From NCBI GenBank assembly GCA_947475225.1, contig CANJMQ010000036.1, positions 1 through 38,075 of the forward strand: a stretch of 38,075 nt of DNA, given 5' to 3'. The notes under the pieces were generated by a model. The model did not search any database, was not told where the DNA came from, and was given only the letters and a program-made list of their open reading frames with translations. Source of the stretch: Bradyrhizobiaceae bacterium (GTDB lineage Bacteria > Pseudomonadota > Alphaproteobacteria > Rhizobiales > Aestuariivirgaceae). Positions 8,430-16,406 of the stretch are shown here, in pieces. Made by a program: the position numbers and the translations under genes. Position 1 is the stretch's first letter; every line of letters starts with the position of its first letter.

Positions 8430-9323
8430 TCACGCCCAGTTGATGATCGGTTCCATGGCGGCGCGGAAGGCGGCCTTCTCCTCCGCCGTCAGCGGGCCCA
8501 GCGGCATGCGGCTTTCGCCCACTGGAATGCCCTGCAGCTCGCAGCCGTATTTCACCTTCTGCACGAACTTGCCGGATTCGAGGATGCTCATGGCGGTGAA
8601 CAGCATTGCCATCTGCGCCCGCGCCTTCTTCATGTCACCTGCGCGGAAGGTGCGGTCGAGGTCGCAGCAGGCCTTGGCCATGCAGTTCGCAGGCCCGCAG
8701 ATCCAGCTGTCCGCCCCCCAGAACATGAAGTCGAGGGCGGCATCGTCCGAGCCCGAGACCAGCTGCAGGCGCCCCTCGTAGCGCGCAAAGATCTCGATTG
8801 CCCGCTGCAGCACGCCGGAGCTTTCCTTGATGCCGATGACACGCGGATGATCCGCCAGCGCGTCGAGCACCTCGAAGCCGATTTCCACGCCATCCTTGCC
8901 CGGATAACTGTAAAGCACGATGTTGATGTCCACCGCGTCCAGCACCGCCTTGAAATGCGCAATGATCTCGGCTTGCGATGGCTTGGTGTAGAAGGGGACG
9001 GCCAGCAGAACGGTGTCGTAGCCTATATCCTTGGCCCGCTTCGTATTGGCAATGACGCCCTTCGTGTGCGGCGCGTTGGTGCCGGCGATCAGCGTCTCGC
9101 CCGCATTGGCGAAATCCTTCACGAATTTCAGAACCGCATCGCGCTCGCCATCCGACATGAAGCTGTATTCGCCGGTGGAGCCACAGGGCACCCAGCCCGT
9201 CACACCCGCGCCGCGCAGCATGGTGAGCAGCTTCTCGAAAGCCTTGAAGTCGATGTCCCCCTTCGCGTCGAAGGGCGTCACCAGGGCTGGCATGACGCCC
9301 GAAAGCTTCTTCTTCATCACCAT
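8430..9323 (-). CDS. hypD: DapA-family lyase, probable pyrroline-4-hydroxy-2-carboxylate deaminase
   Basis: Member of the DHDPS/N-acetylneuraminate lyase family of (beta/alpha)8 aldolases. The Schiff-base lysine is Lys166 in GIKES, the catalytic tyrosine is Tyr138 in LYSYPG, and the substrate-carboxylate loop is GSTGE (48-52) in place of the GTTGE of true DapA. First gene of an operon with a hydroxyproline epimerase and a D-amino acid dehydrogenase, so the most likely reaction is deamination and dehydration of pyrroline-4-hydroxy-2-carboxylate to 2-oxoglutarate semialdehyde. ATG 9323 has AAGGA 7 bases upstream; an in-frame ATG lies two codons later. The aldehyde dehydrogenase of the final step is not in this window. 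Confidence 0.85.
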   Translation of the reverse strand: MVMKKKLSGVMPALVTPFDAKGDIDFKAFEKLLTMLRGAGVTGWVPCGSTGEYSFMSDGERDAVLKFVKDFANAGETLIAGTNAPHTKGVIANTKRAKDIGYDTVLLAVPFYTKPSQAEIIAHFKAVLDAVDINIVLYSYPGKDGVEIGFEVLDALADHPRVIGIKESSGVLQRAIEIFARYEGRLQLVSGSDDAALDFMFWGADSWICGPANCMAKACCDLDRTFRAGDMKKARAQMAMLFTAMSILESGKFVQKVKYGCELQGIPVGESRMPLGPLTAEEKAAFRAAMEPIINWA

Positions 9324-9550
9324 TCACCAGTCCTTGAAGATCATCTGTCGTGTCTGTCGACTATCTGTTGGCAAAGTCAAGGGCGGAGCGGTCGACCATG
9401 GCGAAGACCCCCGAGACGGCGGCGAAGCCCTGTTTGGCGGGCCATAGCACCGTGGGCTGTGAAACCCAGCGGCACGACATCCTGTGGCTCGCACTGCCAA
9501 TCCCTGCAATGCCCGCCACGCGGTCCTGATGCTTGACGCATCGCGCGAGT

Positions 9551-9574
9551 CGTTATATCTAATTGGGTATAACG
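9551..9574. promoter_or_regulatory. Palindromic molybdate-responsive operator (Mo-box) upstream of modA
   Basis: A perfect inverted repeat CGTTATA (9551-9557) and TATAACG (9568-9574), separated by 10 bases, lies 18 bases before the modA start. It resembles ModE/MopAB boxes, which are CGnTATA-type dyads upstream of mod genes. Overlap with the likely promoter suggests repression when molybdate is plentiful. Confidence 0.75.
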
Positions 9575-9592
9575 ATAGAAACGAGTACAGAC

Positions 9593-10369
9593 ATGCTGAG
9601 CCGCCGGACCTTTGCCACCGCCCTCCTGGCCGCAGCCGTCATGCTGCCGCTCCCCGCGTCCGCCGCCGAGAAGGTGACGGTCTTCGCCGCCGCCAGCCTC
9701 AAGAACGCGCTGGATGAGGTGAGCGCCGCCTGGAAGGCCGCGGCGGGCAAGGAGACCACCAATTCCTACGCCGCGAGTTCCGCGCTGGCCAAGCAGATCG
9801 AGGGTGCCGCTCCCGCCGACATCTTCATCTCTGCCGATCTCGACTGGATGAAATACCTCTCGGACAAGAAACTGATCGCCGAAGGCACCGAGGTCAGCCT
9901 GCTCGGCAACACGCTGGTGCTGGTCGCTCCGGCCGACTCCAAGGCCGAGATCACCATCGCCCCGGGCTTTGACCTCGCCGGAGTGCTGAACGGCGGCAAG
10001 CTGGCCGTCGGCGACGTGAAGGCCGTGCCCGCCGGCAAATATGGCAAGGCGGCGCTGGAGAAGCTGGGCGTGTGGCCACAAGTCGAGGGCAGCCTCGCCC
10101 AGGCGGAGAACGTGCGCGCCGCGCTGAAACTGGTCGCCACCGGCGAGGCAGCGGCCGGCATCGTCTACCAGTCCGACGCCAACGAGGAAAAGAAGGTCAA
10201 GGTGCTCGGCACCTTCCCGGAGGATACGCACCCGAAGATCGTCTATCCCGCTGCGCTGGTTACCACGTCGAAGAATGCCGCTGCCGCGGAATTCCTGGTG
10301 TTCCTGCAGTCACCTGCGGCGCTGGACATCTTCAGGGCGCACGGCTTCATCATCCGCGCCGGCAAGTGA
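9593..10369 (+). CDS. modA: Molybdate ABC transporter substrate-binding protein
   Basis: Periplasmic binding protein for molybdate (or tungstate). The 258-residue product starts with a Tat-like signal, SRRTF followed by a hydrophobic stretch and ASAAE cleavage near residue 24. The mature protein opens with VTVFAAASLKNAL, the usual oxyanion-contact strand and Ser of ModA, and has ADIFISAD and YQSDA motifs typical of the family. ATG 9593 is chosen since an earlier in-frame start would place the operator inside the gene. No modB or modC follows: the next gene is on the opposite strand, so this modA is unlinked here. Confidence 0.92.
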   Translation: MLSRRTFATALLAAAVMLPLPASAAEKVTVFAAASLKNALDEVSAAWKAAAGKETTNSYAASSALAKQIEGAAPADIFISADLDWMKYLSDKKLIAEGTEVSLLGNTLVLVAPADSKAEITIAPGFDLAGVLNGGKLAVGDVKAVPAGKYGKAALEKLGVWPQVEGSLAQAENVRAALKLVATGEAAAGIVYQSDANEEKKVKVLGTFPEDTHPKIVYPAALVTTSKNAAAAEFLVFLQSPAALDIFRAHGFIIRAGK

Positions 10370-10385
10370 GCCACCAACAATGCAA

Positions 10386-10422
10386 AGCCCGCAAGACCTT
10401 GCGGTTCTGCGGGCTGGAATAT
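10386..10422 (+). terminator. Intrinsic terminator after modA
   Basis: Perfect 8-base stem AGCCCGCA (10386-10393) and TGCGGGCT (10408-10415), with a partly paired inner loop, followed by a T-containing stretch. It lies 17 bases after the modA stop. Confidence 0.6.
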
Positions 10423-10456
10423 GTTTGTTACGGCGGAAGCTTAGAAACTTGCCAGA

Positions 10457-10912
10457 TCAGTGCGCGCGGGCCGAATAACTGGGGCGCAGCGGCTGAGAGA
10501 CGTCATCCATCCCGGCGTCCTGTTCGTTGGCTTCCACGAGCGCCGCACGCCGGCGCTGCAGATCAACCTGCACGGCAATCAGACTGGCGCGAAGGTCATG
10601 GTTCTGCTGGGTGAGAAGGCTGACCATGCGATCGAACTGACGCAGCTTCTCGTCGCGGATCTCAAGCTCATCAGCGCGGCGCTGGGTCTCAACGGTGATC
10701 CGCTCTCCCAGCTCATTCAAATCGCTTTCAGTGGCGGATGCGAGCACCTCGGCACCAAAGCCGACAATGAGGCTCAGGAGCGTCAGGACACCGGCGCCCA
10801 ACAGCATGTTCGAATTTTCGGGAAGGGCCCAGACGTAACCGGCAAGCGGGAGGCTGACCAGCAGCACGGCCTTGCACACCATGCGAACGATACGACGTTT
10901 ACCGGCGGTCAT
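10457..10912 (-). CDS. Hypothetical inner-membrane protein with coiled coil
   Basis: A 151-residue protein of no family that I recognise. It has a basic N-terminus, two hydrophobic helices (about 12-31 and 36-56), then a charged, heptad-like coiled coil (about 60-130) rich in Glu, Arg and Gln. Both helices cross the membrane, so the coiled coil probably faces the cytoplasm. ATG 10912 is preferred: GGAGG ends 9 bases upstream of it but directly abuts the earlier in-frame ATG at 10921. It is transcribed toward modA and stands alone. Confidence 0.7.
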   Translation of the reverse strand: MTAGKRRIVRMVCKAVLLVSLPLAGYVWALPENSNMLLGAGVLTLLSLIVGFGAEVLASATESDLNELGERITVETQRRADELEIRDEKLRQFDRMVSLLTQQNHDLRASLIAVQVDLQRRRAALVEANEQDAGMDDVSQPLRPSYSARAH

Positions 10913-10921
10913 ACTCAACAT

Positions 10922-11304
10922 CCTCCAAAAACGTCCATCCCGGATTGGGTGTGGCCGAGCACGATGGTTTACTAAAAGACGTACTCGGTAGTGATACGTA
11001 TCAGTTTTACTATATAATTCAATACAATCGAATTTTCTTTCTTAGCCTTAACCTGCGGCAGGTTGTCACAGCTATTGTCATTTTTGCCATAGAGCTAATA
11101 TTCGTTAAACGCATGAGAAAGAGTGTTTTTTGGATGAGCCATGCAGCAGAGACATTTCTTGCTTATTTCCAGTTGAATATAAATCCATAAATAACCTATC
11201 TTCGCAATAACCGCTTCCTCTTGTGACCCCCTTAAACTGGTGCCTACTATCCTTCGGCCTGCAAATGAAAAGTAACATTTGCATGCAGAGCAAAGGGTAC
11301 CGGT
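10922..11304. other. AT-rich gap with two palindromes
   Basis: No supportable gene. A perfect 12-base palindrome, TGATACGTATCA, lies at 10992-11003. An inverted repeat, TGCAAATG (11260-11267) and CATTTGCA (11276-11283), lies just before the next gene. The composition from 10970 to 11215 is much richer in A+T than the neighbouring genes, and an open frame across it has no family resemblance. Confidence 0.5.
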
Positions 11305-11787
11305 ATGTCGAACGCGTCAATTTCGTCCAGCATGATGTGGCTTCCGGCCAGCCTTGGCCGGCCATCCCCGTCCTCCCTCAACGGCGAAACGCTCTACATG
11401 CTCGCCCTGCGCTTTGCCGCCCACCTCTCCTACTTCAAGATCGCCTCGACGCTCCTGCTGCAACAGGGGCTGAGCAATGGCGGGGTGGCGGTGGCGACGG
11501 CGGTCTATGCCATGGCCTGCCTCGCCGCTTCGCGGTGGATTGCCGGGCTGCGGCGGATCTCTGCCGAACCTCCCCATCCGGCGGTCCTGCCGCTGCTCGG
11601 CGCCACCGCCGTGCTCATAGCCATGATGGTGATGGGCCCGGTCCTCGCCACGCTGCTTCCGCGCCACCCGGAACGGATGATGGAGGCGGCCCACCTACTG
11701 CCCGCCTGGTTCGCCCTGCTGGCGCCCGTCTGCACAGGCTTCTTTGCGGCCCAGTTCCTGACCCGTCCCCGCCGCATCGCCGGCTGA
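11305..11787 (+). CDS. Hypothetical multi-pass membrane protein
   Basis: A 160-residue protein with about four hydrophobic segments (near residues 30-52, 58-80, 92-115 and 128-150) separated by short basic loops. No family is recognised. AAAGGG sits 7 bases before the ATG, and an inverted repeat at 11260-11283 lies immediately upstream. The high-GC third positions of this frame contrast with the AT-rich DNA in front of it. A longer overlapping frame on the same strand lacks such features and was set aside. Confidence 0.6.
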   Translation: MSNASISSSMMWLPASLGRPSPSSLNGETLYMLALRFAAHLSYFKIASTLLLQQGLSNGGVAVATAVYAMACLAASRWIAGLRRISAEPPHPAVLPLLGATAVLIAMMVMGPVLATLLPRHPERMMEAAHLLPAWFALLAPVCTGFFAAQFLTRPRRIAG

Positions 11788-11805
11788 CCGGCAGCGACAC
11801 GCGCC

Positions 11806-13539
11806 CTAGCCGCGCGCGTAGAGCGTCTGACCCCGCTTGATCGTCTCGACCACCTTGATGTCCTTGATCCTGTCAGGCGGCACGGTGAGTGGATTGCCAT
11901 CGAGGATCACGAGATCGGCGATCTTTCCGGCGGTGATCGTCCCCTTGATGGCCTCCTCGCGATAGGTGTAGGCCACGTTCCGGGTTGCGCCCAGCAGCGC
12001 CGTGTAAGGGTCAACCCGTTCCTCCGGTGCCAGCACCTGACCCGACATGGTTGCTCGCGTCACCGCGGTGCAGATGGCTTCCATGACGTTCGGCGAGGCC
12101 GAGGGACAGTCGCAGTGGAGCGTGGCCCTGAGGCCCGCCTTGACGGCCGAGGCGAGCGGCGATTCCATGCTTGCCCGCTCGGCGCCCAGCAACGTCATCA
12201 GCAGGTCGCCATAGACCATCAGGTGCGGCGGCATCATCGACACCCCGATATCGAGCTGCCGGTATGTCGCAAGCTGGTCCGGCCGCACGAAGTAGGAATG
12301 CGCGATGATCGTGCGCCTGTCACCGGTCTTGCCCGTGGCGGCAATCGCCTTCTCGATGGCCCTGAGACTGAGGTCGATCCCGGCATCGCCATTGCTGTAG
12401 CCGAAGAGCTGGATGTCGTTGGCATAGGCATAGCCCACCCAATGCTCGACCATCTCCTGCGGCAGCAGCACGCCCTTCCAGTCCTTCGGAAAGCCGGTGG
12501 TGTCGAGATAGGGCTGGGTGAAGGCGGCGAGGCGCAGCTGGGGGGCCGCGTCGGTCGCGACCTGGTATCCCGGAATCTTCAGGCCGCGGTCGCCATGGCT
12601 GTAGGTTCCCCAGGTCCAGTCGGCATCCGCAACGATCTTGGCAGAGGCCGCATCAGAGATCGAAGGCATGCCCATGACGTCGAGCGAAATCACCCCCTGT
12701 TCGAAGGCGGCGCGCAGGTCCGTGACCTCGCCGGGCTGCAGCTGGTAGCTCTGCACCGTCGTATAGCCTTGCTTCGCCAGCAGCGCCTCGGCGGCCCGGA
12801 AAGTCTTGAACGTCGTGTCCTGTGAATAGCTGCCGAGGGCGGCAATCCGCGCGCCGAGGAAGGGCGCGAAGGACAGCTCCCCGGTCAGCTTGCCGGTCTT
12901 GGGGTCCTTGGTGATTTCGCCGGGCGGCGGGGACTTCGTCTCGGGCGTGAGGCCAAGCACGGCGATCCCTGCGCTGTTCACCTGCCCGGTGAGCGTGGAG
13001 AGGGTTGCAATCATCACCGGCGTCTCGGGAAAGGCCGCGTCGAGATCGCCAAGGCTCAGCGGCCCGTCCGACAGCAGCGACGCGATATAGCCATAGCCGA
13101 TGACCCAGCCATTGAAGAGTGGGGCCGCCTTGAGCAGCGCGATGACATCAGCCTTGTTCTGCGGGGGCTTGTCGCTGAAATAGGCGAGGTTCACACCCAG
13201 CGTCTGCTGCGCGAAGAGCGTGAAGTGCCCCCAGGAGTCGATGAAGCCCGGCAGCATGGTGCGGCCCTGGAGGTCCACCTGCTTCGCCTCGCCCACGGCC
13301 GCCAGGGCCTTGTCCCGGCTTCCGGCGAAGGCGATCTTCCCGTCCTTGACGGCCACTGCCTCCACATAGCCGGGCGCATCCCCCTCCATCGTCAGGATGC
13401 TGCCGTTGTAGTAGACGACGGCATCGGCGGAGGACGAGGCGGCCTGCGCCCCAATCCCCCTTGCATCCATCGCGGCCACCGCGCCTACGGCAGCAACGCC
13501 GGTCTTCAGGAAGTCACGCCGGTCAATCTTGCTGGTCAT
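11806..13539 (-). CDS. Tat-exported amidohydrolase family protein (YtcJ/AepA-like)
   Basis: Amidohydrolase-3 type protein of 577 residues, with a twin-arginine signal (DRRDFLKTG, residues 6-14) and a likely cleavage after GAQA. The fold-marking strands VVYYNGSILTM near 41-51, LPGFID at 96-101 and C-terminal GKIADLVILDGNP are all typical. The usual metal motif HxH after PGFID reads WGH (Trp103, His105), so one canonical ligand is missing; a later IIAHSYF supplies another His. No substrate can be named. ATG 13539 gives the Tat motif at the right place but has a weak ribosome-binding site. Confidence 0.85.
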   Translation of the reverse strand: MTSKIDRRDFLKTGVAAVGAVAAMDARGIGAQAASSSADAVVYYNGSILTMEGDAPGYVEAVAVKDGKIAFAGSRDKALAAVGEAKQVDLQGRTMLPGFIDSWGHFTLFAQQTLGVNLAYFSDKPPQNKADVIALLKAAPLFNGWVIGYGYIASLLSDGPLSLGDLDAAFPETPVMIATLSTLTGQVNSAGIAVLGLTPETKSPPPGEITKDPKTGKLTGELSFAPFLGARIAALGSYSQDTTFKTFRAAEALLAKQGYTTVQSYQLQPGEVTDLRAAFEQGVISLDVMGMPSISDAASAKIVADADWTWGTYSHGDRGLKIPGYQVATDAAPQLRLAAFTQPYLDTTGFPKDWKGVLLPQEMVEHWVGYAYANDIQLFGYSNGDAGIDLSLRAIEKAIAATGKTGDRRTIIAHSYFVRPDQLATYRQLDIGVSMMPPHLMVYGDLLMTLLGAERASMESPLASAVKAGLRATLHCDCPSASPNVMEAICTAVTRATMSGQVLAPEERVDPYTALLGATRNVAYTYREEAIKGTITAGKIADLVILDGNPLTVPPDRIKDIKVVETIKRGQTLYARG

Positions 13540-13726
13540 GTCGGTTCTGCTGCGCTCATCGGCGTGATGCTGATCAGGTCCGGATGCAGAACAGCGACGC
13601 CGACTGTTCCAACACCGCATTCACGGTTCCACGCCTCACACTGGCACTCAAGAGCCATATTGCACAATCAGGCGCCCGCGACATCCGAAATGCCCCCGCC
13701 AAGCTTCTGAAAATGATGAATAAAAC

Positions 13727-13803
13727 TGGTAGCGGGAGAGGGACTCGAACCCCCGACCCCAGGATTATGATTCCCGTGCTCTAACCAACTGAGCTACCCC
13801 GCC
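13727..13803 (-). tRNA. tRNA-Met (CAU), elongator type
   Basis: A 77-base cloverleaf on the minus strand with encoded CCA. The acceptor pairs GGCGGGG with TCCCGCT (with end G-U pairs), the D-arm is GCTC/GAGC, the anticodon stem is CGGGA/TCCTG around the loop ATCATAA (anticodon CAT), and the T-loop is TTCGAGT. A CAU anticodon could also be an isoleucine tRNA modified by lysidine, but the acceptor and D-arm look like elongator Met. Confidence 0.93.
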
Positions 13804-13840
13804 GAAGTGGCGCGGATATAGTGCGGTGGCGGGTTTGAAG

Positions 13841-14650
13841 TCAAGCCGCGTGTTCGCCCTCGTGGTCGCTGTCGTGGTCGCTGTCCGGGTCCTTCTGGAT
13901 GAAGGTACGGTAGAGCGAGATGAACAGGAAATAGAGGCTCGCCGCCACCCACACCCAGAGCTGCACGTCCTCCACCAGGCCCCAGCCTGCCCGGTCCTTG
14001 GCCTGGATGATGAGGGAGAGCGACATGGCCGCCCACAGCACTGTCATCGGCACGGTGATTTCGCGCCAGTGGGCCACGCGCAGCGGATGCACGAACTTGA
14101 TGGGGATGAAGGTCAGCACGCAGAGGAAGGCGATGGTGATGAGGTTGGTCCACGGCCCCGTCTGCAGCACGAAGAAATACAGCACCACCACGTTCCACAG
14201 CGCCGGGAAGCCCACAAAATAATAGTCGTCCGACTTCATGCCGACATTGGCGAAGGTGTAGCACGACACGGCCATGATGGCCGCCGCCGAGATCAGGCTC
14301 CAGGTCTGGCCGGAGAAGATGACGTTCACCGGCGTCATGTCGAACCAGTAGACCATGAGCGCCGGCACCGCGACATAGGTGAAGAAGTCGATGACGTTGT
14401 CGAGCGTGCGGCCATCGACGTTGGGCGTGTATTCGAGCACGCGCGCTTTCCGCGCCAGCGTGCCATCCACCCCGTCGACGAACAGCGCAAGGCCCAGCCA
14501 CATGAAGGCCGCCACCGCGTCGTTCTTCAGCACCGAGACCAGCGCCAGGAAGCCAAGGACGATGCCACAGGTTGTGAAGGCATGAACGGCCCACGCGACA
14601 CCCTTTTTTACCTCCCGGTCGAGGTTCGGGTGCAGGTTGATCTTGGCCAA
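13841..14650 (-). CDS. pcs: Phosphatidylcholine synthase
   Basis: Membrane enzyme condensing CDP-diacylglycerol with choline to give phosphatidylcholine, found in rhizobia and relatives. It has the CDP-alcohol phosphotransferase active-site motif: DGTLAR (62-67), then Gly80, Asp84 and Asp88 in GRTLDNVID. There are about eight hydrophobic segments and an acidic, His-containing tail. The frame is open far upstream into mnmA, but TTG 14650 is the best start, with GGGAG 11 bases before it. The 269-residue length fits the family better than the longer alternatives. It lies 61 bases after mnmA on the same strand. Confidence 0.9.
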   Translation of the reverse strand: MAKINLHPNLDREVKKGVAWAVHAFTTCGIVLGFLALVSVLKNDAVAAFMWLGLALFVDGVDGTLARKARVLEYTPNVDGRTLDNVIDFFTYVAVPALMVYWFDMTPVNVIFSGQTWSLISAAAIMAVSCYTFANVGMKSDDYYFVGFPALWNVVVLYFFVLQTGPWTNLITIAFLCVLTFIPIKFVHPLRVAHWREITVPMTVLWAAMSLSLIIQAKDRAGWGLVEDVQLWVWVAASLYFLFISLYRTFIQKDPDSDHDSDHEGEHAA

Positions 14651-14711
14651 GGCACGGATTCTCCCATGTGTAGGCCCGACTATAGGAAAGCCGGGTGCCG
14701 GAGGCAAATGT

Positions 14712-15860
14712 CTAGGCCCGGCCGATGAATCCGCCGCCCAGCACGCGCTGGCCCGGCCCCTCGCCCGCATAGAGCACGCAGGCCTGCCCGGGGGACACGC
14801 CATATTCCCCGCCGCGTATTGTGACGACGGGGCCCTCACCGTCCATCCTGATGTCGGCGGGCACCGGCGGCCGCGCCGAGCGGATCTTGGCGAAGATCGG
14901 CAGCGGCCGGGGCTCGAGCGCCTCACCCAGCCAGTTGAGGCCGGTGATGCGGATGTCCTGCTGGCGCAGCGCCTCGCGCGGGCCCACGATCACAAGGCGC
15001 GCCCGGGCGTCGATCCTCACCACATAGAGCGGCTCGGCCCCGGCGATGCCGAGACCCCGGCGCTGCCCGATCGTGTAATGAATGATTCCCTCGTGCCGCC
15101 CCAGAACCCGGCCCTCGCGGTCGACGATGTCGCCCGGCTCAACGCCCTCGGGGCGCAGCTTGCGGATGAGGGCGGCATAGTCACCGTCCGGCACGAAGCA
15201 GATGTCTTGGCTGTCAGGCTTGTCGGCCACCTCGAGGCCAAGCTCCGCGGCGATGGCCCGCGTCTCGGACTTGGTCAATGCGCCCAGCGGAAAGCGCAGG
15301 TAATCGAGTTGGGCCTGCGTGGTGGCAAACAGGAAATAGCTCTGGTCGCGGGACAGGTCGGCGGGGGTGAACATGTCGCGCCGCGCGGAACCGTCGCCGC
15401 GGGCCCGGCTCTCCACATAATGCCCGGTCGCCATCACCGCCGCGTCGAGTTCCTGCGAGCGGGTAAGCAGATCGGCGAACTTGACCGTACGATTGCAGGT
15501 GACGCAGGGGATCGGCGTCTCACCGCCGAGATAGCTTTCCACGAATTCGTCGATCACCGCTTCCTTGAAGCGGGATTCGAAATCGAGCACGTAATGAGGA
15601 ATTCCAATGGCGGCGGCGGCGCGCCGCGCGTCATGGATGTCCTGGCCGGCACAGCACGCCCCCTTGCGCCGGACGGCCTCGCCATGGTCGTAAAGCTGCA
15701 GCGTGATGCCCACCACGTCGAAGCCCGCCTGCTTCAGAAGCGCTGCCGTCACGGTGGAATCCACCCCCCCCGACATGGCGCAGACCACGCGGATGTTCGA
15801 CGGGTCTCCGGCAAGGCCGACCGTCTCGCGCACACCGTCGATGAGGGACTGTCCGATCAT
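14712..15860 (-). CDS. mnmA: tRNA-specific 2-thiouridylase MnmA
   Basis: Cytoplasmic enzyme that thiolates U34 of Lys, Glu and Gln tRNAs. The PP-loop ATP-binding motif SGGVDS is at 30-35. The catalytic cysteines are Cys122 in CVTCN and one in DICFVPDGD near residue 216, and GQRRGLG is in the C-terminal half. The length (382) is normal. ATG 15860 is the first good start. It is followed on the same strand by pcs. Confidence 0.95.
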   Translation of the reverse strand: MIGQSLIDGVRETVGLAGDPSNIRVVCAMSGGVDSTVTAALLKQAGFDVVGITLQLYDHGEAVRRKGACCAGQDIHDARRAAAAIGIPHYVLDFESRFKEAVIDEFVESYLGGETPIPCVTCNRTVKFADLLTRSQELDAAVMATGHYVESRARGDGSARRDMFTPADLSRDQSYFLFATTQAQLDYLRFPLGALTKSETRAIAAELGLEVADKPDSQDICFVPDGDYAALIRKLRPEGVEPGDIVDREGRVLGRHEGIIHYTIGQRRGLGIAGAEPLYVVRIDARARLVIVGPREALRQQDIRITGLNWLGEALEPRPLPIFAKIRSARPPVPADIRMDGEGPVVTIRGGEYGVSPGQACVLYAGEGPGQRVLGGGFIGRA

Positions 15861-15970
15861 GATGACTGCTAAATGGGGGATGGCGGCTCGAAAGTAAACG
15901 GCTTCCGCTGCCCGGTTGTAGCGAAATGGGACCGGGGGAGTCGCGGCGTTTGGGAAATCTTCAGAACTAC

Positions 15971-15986
15971 TTAGGCGATTTTTAAG
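15971..15986 (+). promoter_or_regulatory. Near-consensus CtrA box upstream of sciP
   Basis: TTAG (15971-15974), 7 bases, then TTAAG (15982-15986). The CtrA consensus is TTAA-N7-TTAA(C/G), so there is one mismatch. It lies about 60 bases before the likely sciP start. GAGTC (GANTC) sites at 15938 and 16037 flank it. Confidence 0.6.
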
Positions 15987-16045
15987 AGGGCGCGCCTAGT
16001 CTGGGTGGCAGTGAGTAGGTGCGTATCGAGTTGGTTGAGTCTTTC

Positions 16046-16324
16046 ATGAACGGTCAGTTGCGTTCCCGCGTAAATTACGTCATCGGCCCCGATGGTAGCC
16101 CGTTAACGGTTGCCGATCTGCCGCCGCCTGGCAATCAGCGCTGGGTGATCCGCCGCAAGGCGGAAGTGGTTGCGGCCGTGCGCGGCGGTTTGTTGAGTTT
16201 GGAAGAGGCGTGCGATCGCTACGTCTTGACCGTCGAAGAGTATCTGAGCTGGCAGCGGTCCATCGACCGCCACGGCCTCGCTGGCCTGCGGACCACCCGC
16301 ATCCAGGATTATCGCGCGAACTAA
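16046..16324 (+). CDS. sciP: SciP (DUF1153), CtrA-antagonist cell-cycle regulator
   Basis: Small helix-turn-helix protein that binds CtrA and represses CtrA-dependent promoters during the swarmer phase in Caulobacter. The product is nearly collinear with known SciP: YVIGPDGSPLT near residue 10, WVIRRKAEVV, then LLSLEEAC, LSWQRSIDRHGL and a TTRIQ tail. It is followed by an intrinsic terminator, so it is probably monocistronic. I chose ATG 16046 because family members begin near this point; GTG 16019 and TTG 16031 are in frame, and the longer form would add 9 residues. An upstream CtrA box suggests feedback. Confidence 0.93.
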   Translation: MNGQLRSRVNYVIGPDGSPLTVADLPPPGNQRWVIRRKAEVVAAVRGGLLSLEEACDRYVLTVEEYLSWQRSIDRHGLAGLRTTRIQDYRAN

Positions 16325-16347
16325 GAGTCTCTGCAAAGTTGAAGAGC

Positions 16348-16375
16348 GGGGCCGGAGTTGATCTCCGGCCCCTTT
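16348..16375 (+). terminator. Intrinsic terminator after sciP
   Basis: Ten-base perfect stem GGGGCCGGAG (16348-16357) and CTCCGGCCCC (16363-16372), loop TTGAT, followed by TTT. It lies 23 bases past the sciP stop. Confidence 0.8.
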
Positions 16376-16406
16376 CCATTGCGCGCCAATGTGGCAGACT
16401 GCGGCG

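Noticed and set aside
10945-11190. An 81-residue hydrophobic frame in the AT-rich gap
   Set aside because: No ribosome-binding site and the composition follows the AT-rich DNA; not distinguishable from chance.
11223-11840. A 205-residue frame overlapping the 11305 membrane protein
   Set aside because: No membrane segments or family signal; the 11305 frame has a good ribosome-binding site and regular hydrophobic helices.
13727-13803. Possible prophage or island attachment site at the tRNA-Met
   Set aside because: No integrase, no direct repeat of the tRNA end within the window, and both flanks are ordinary genes.
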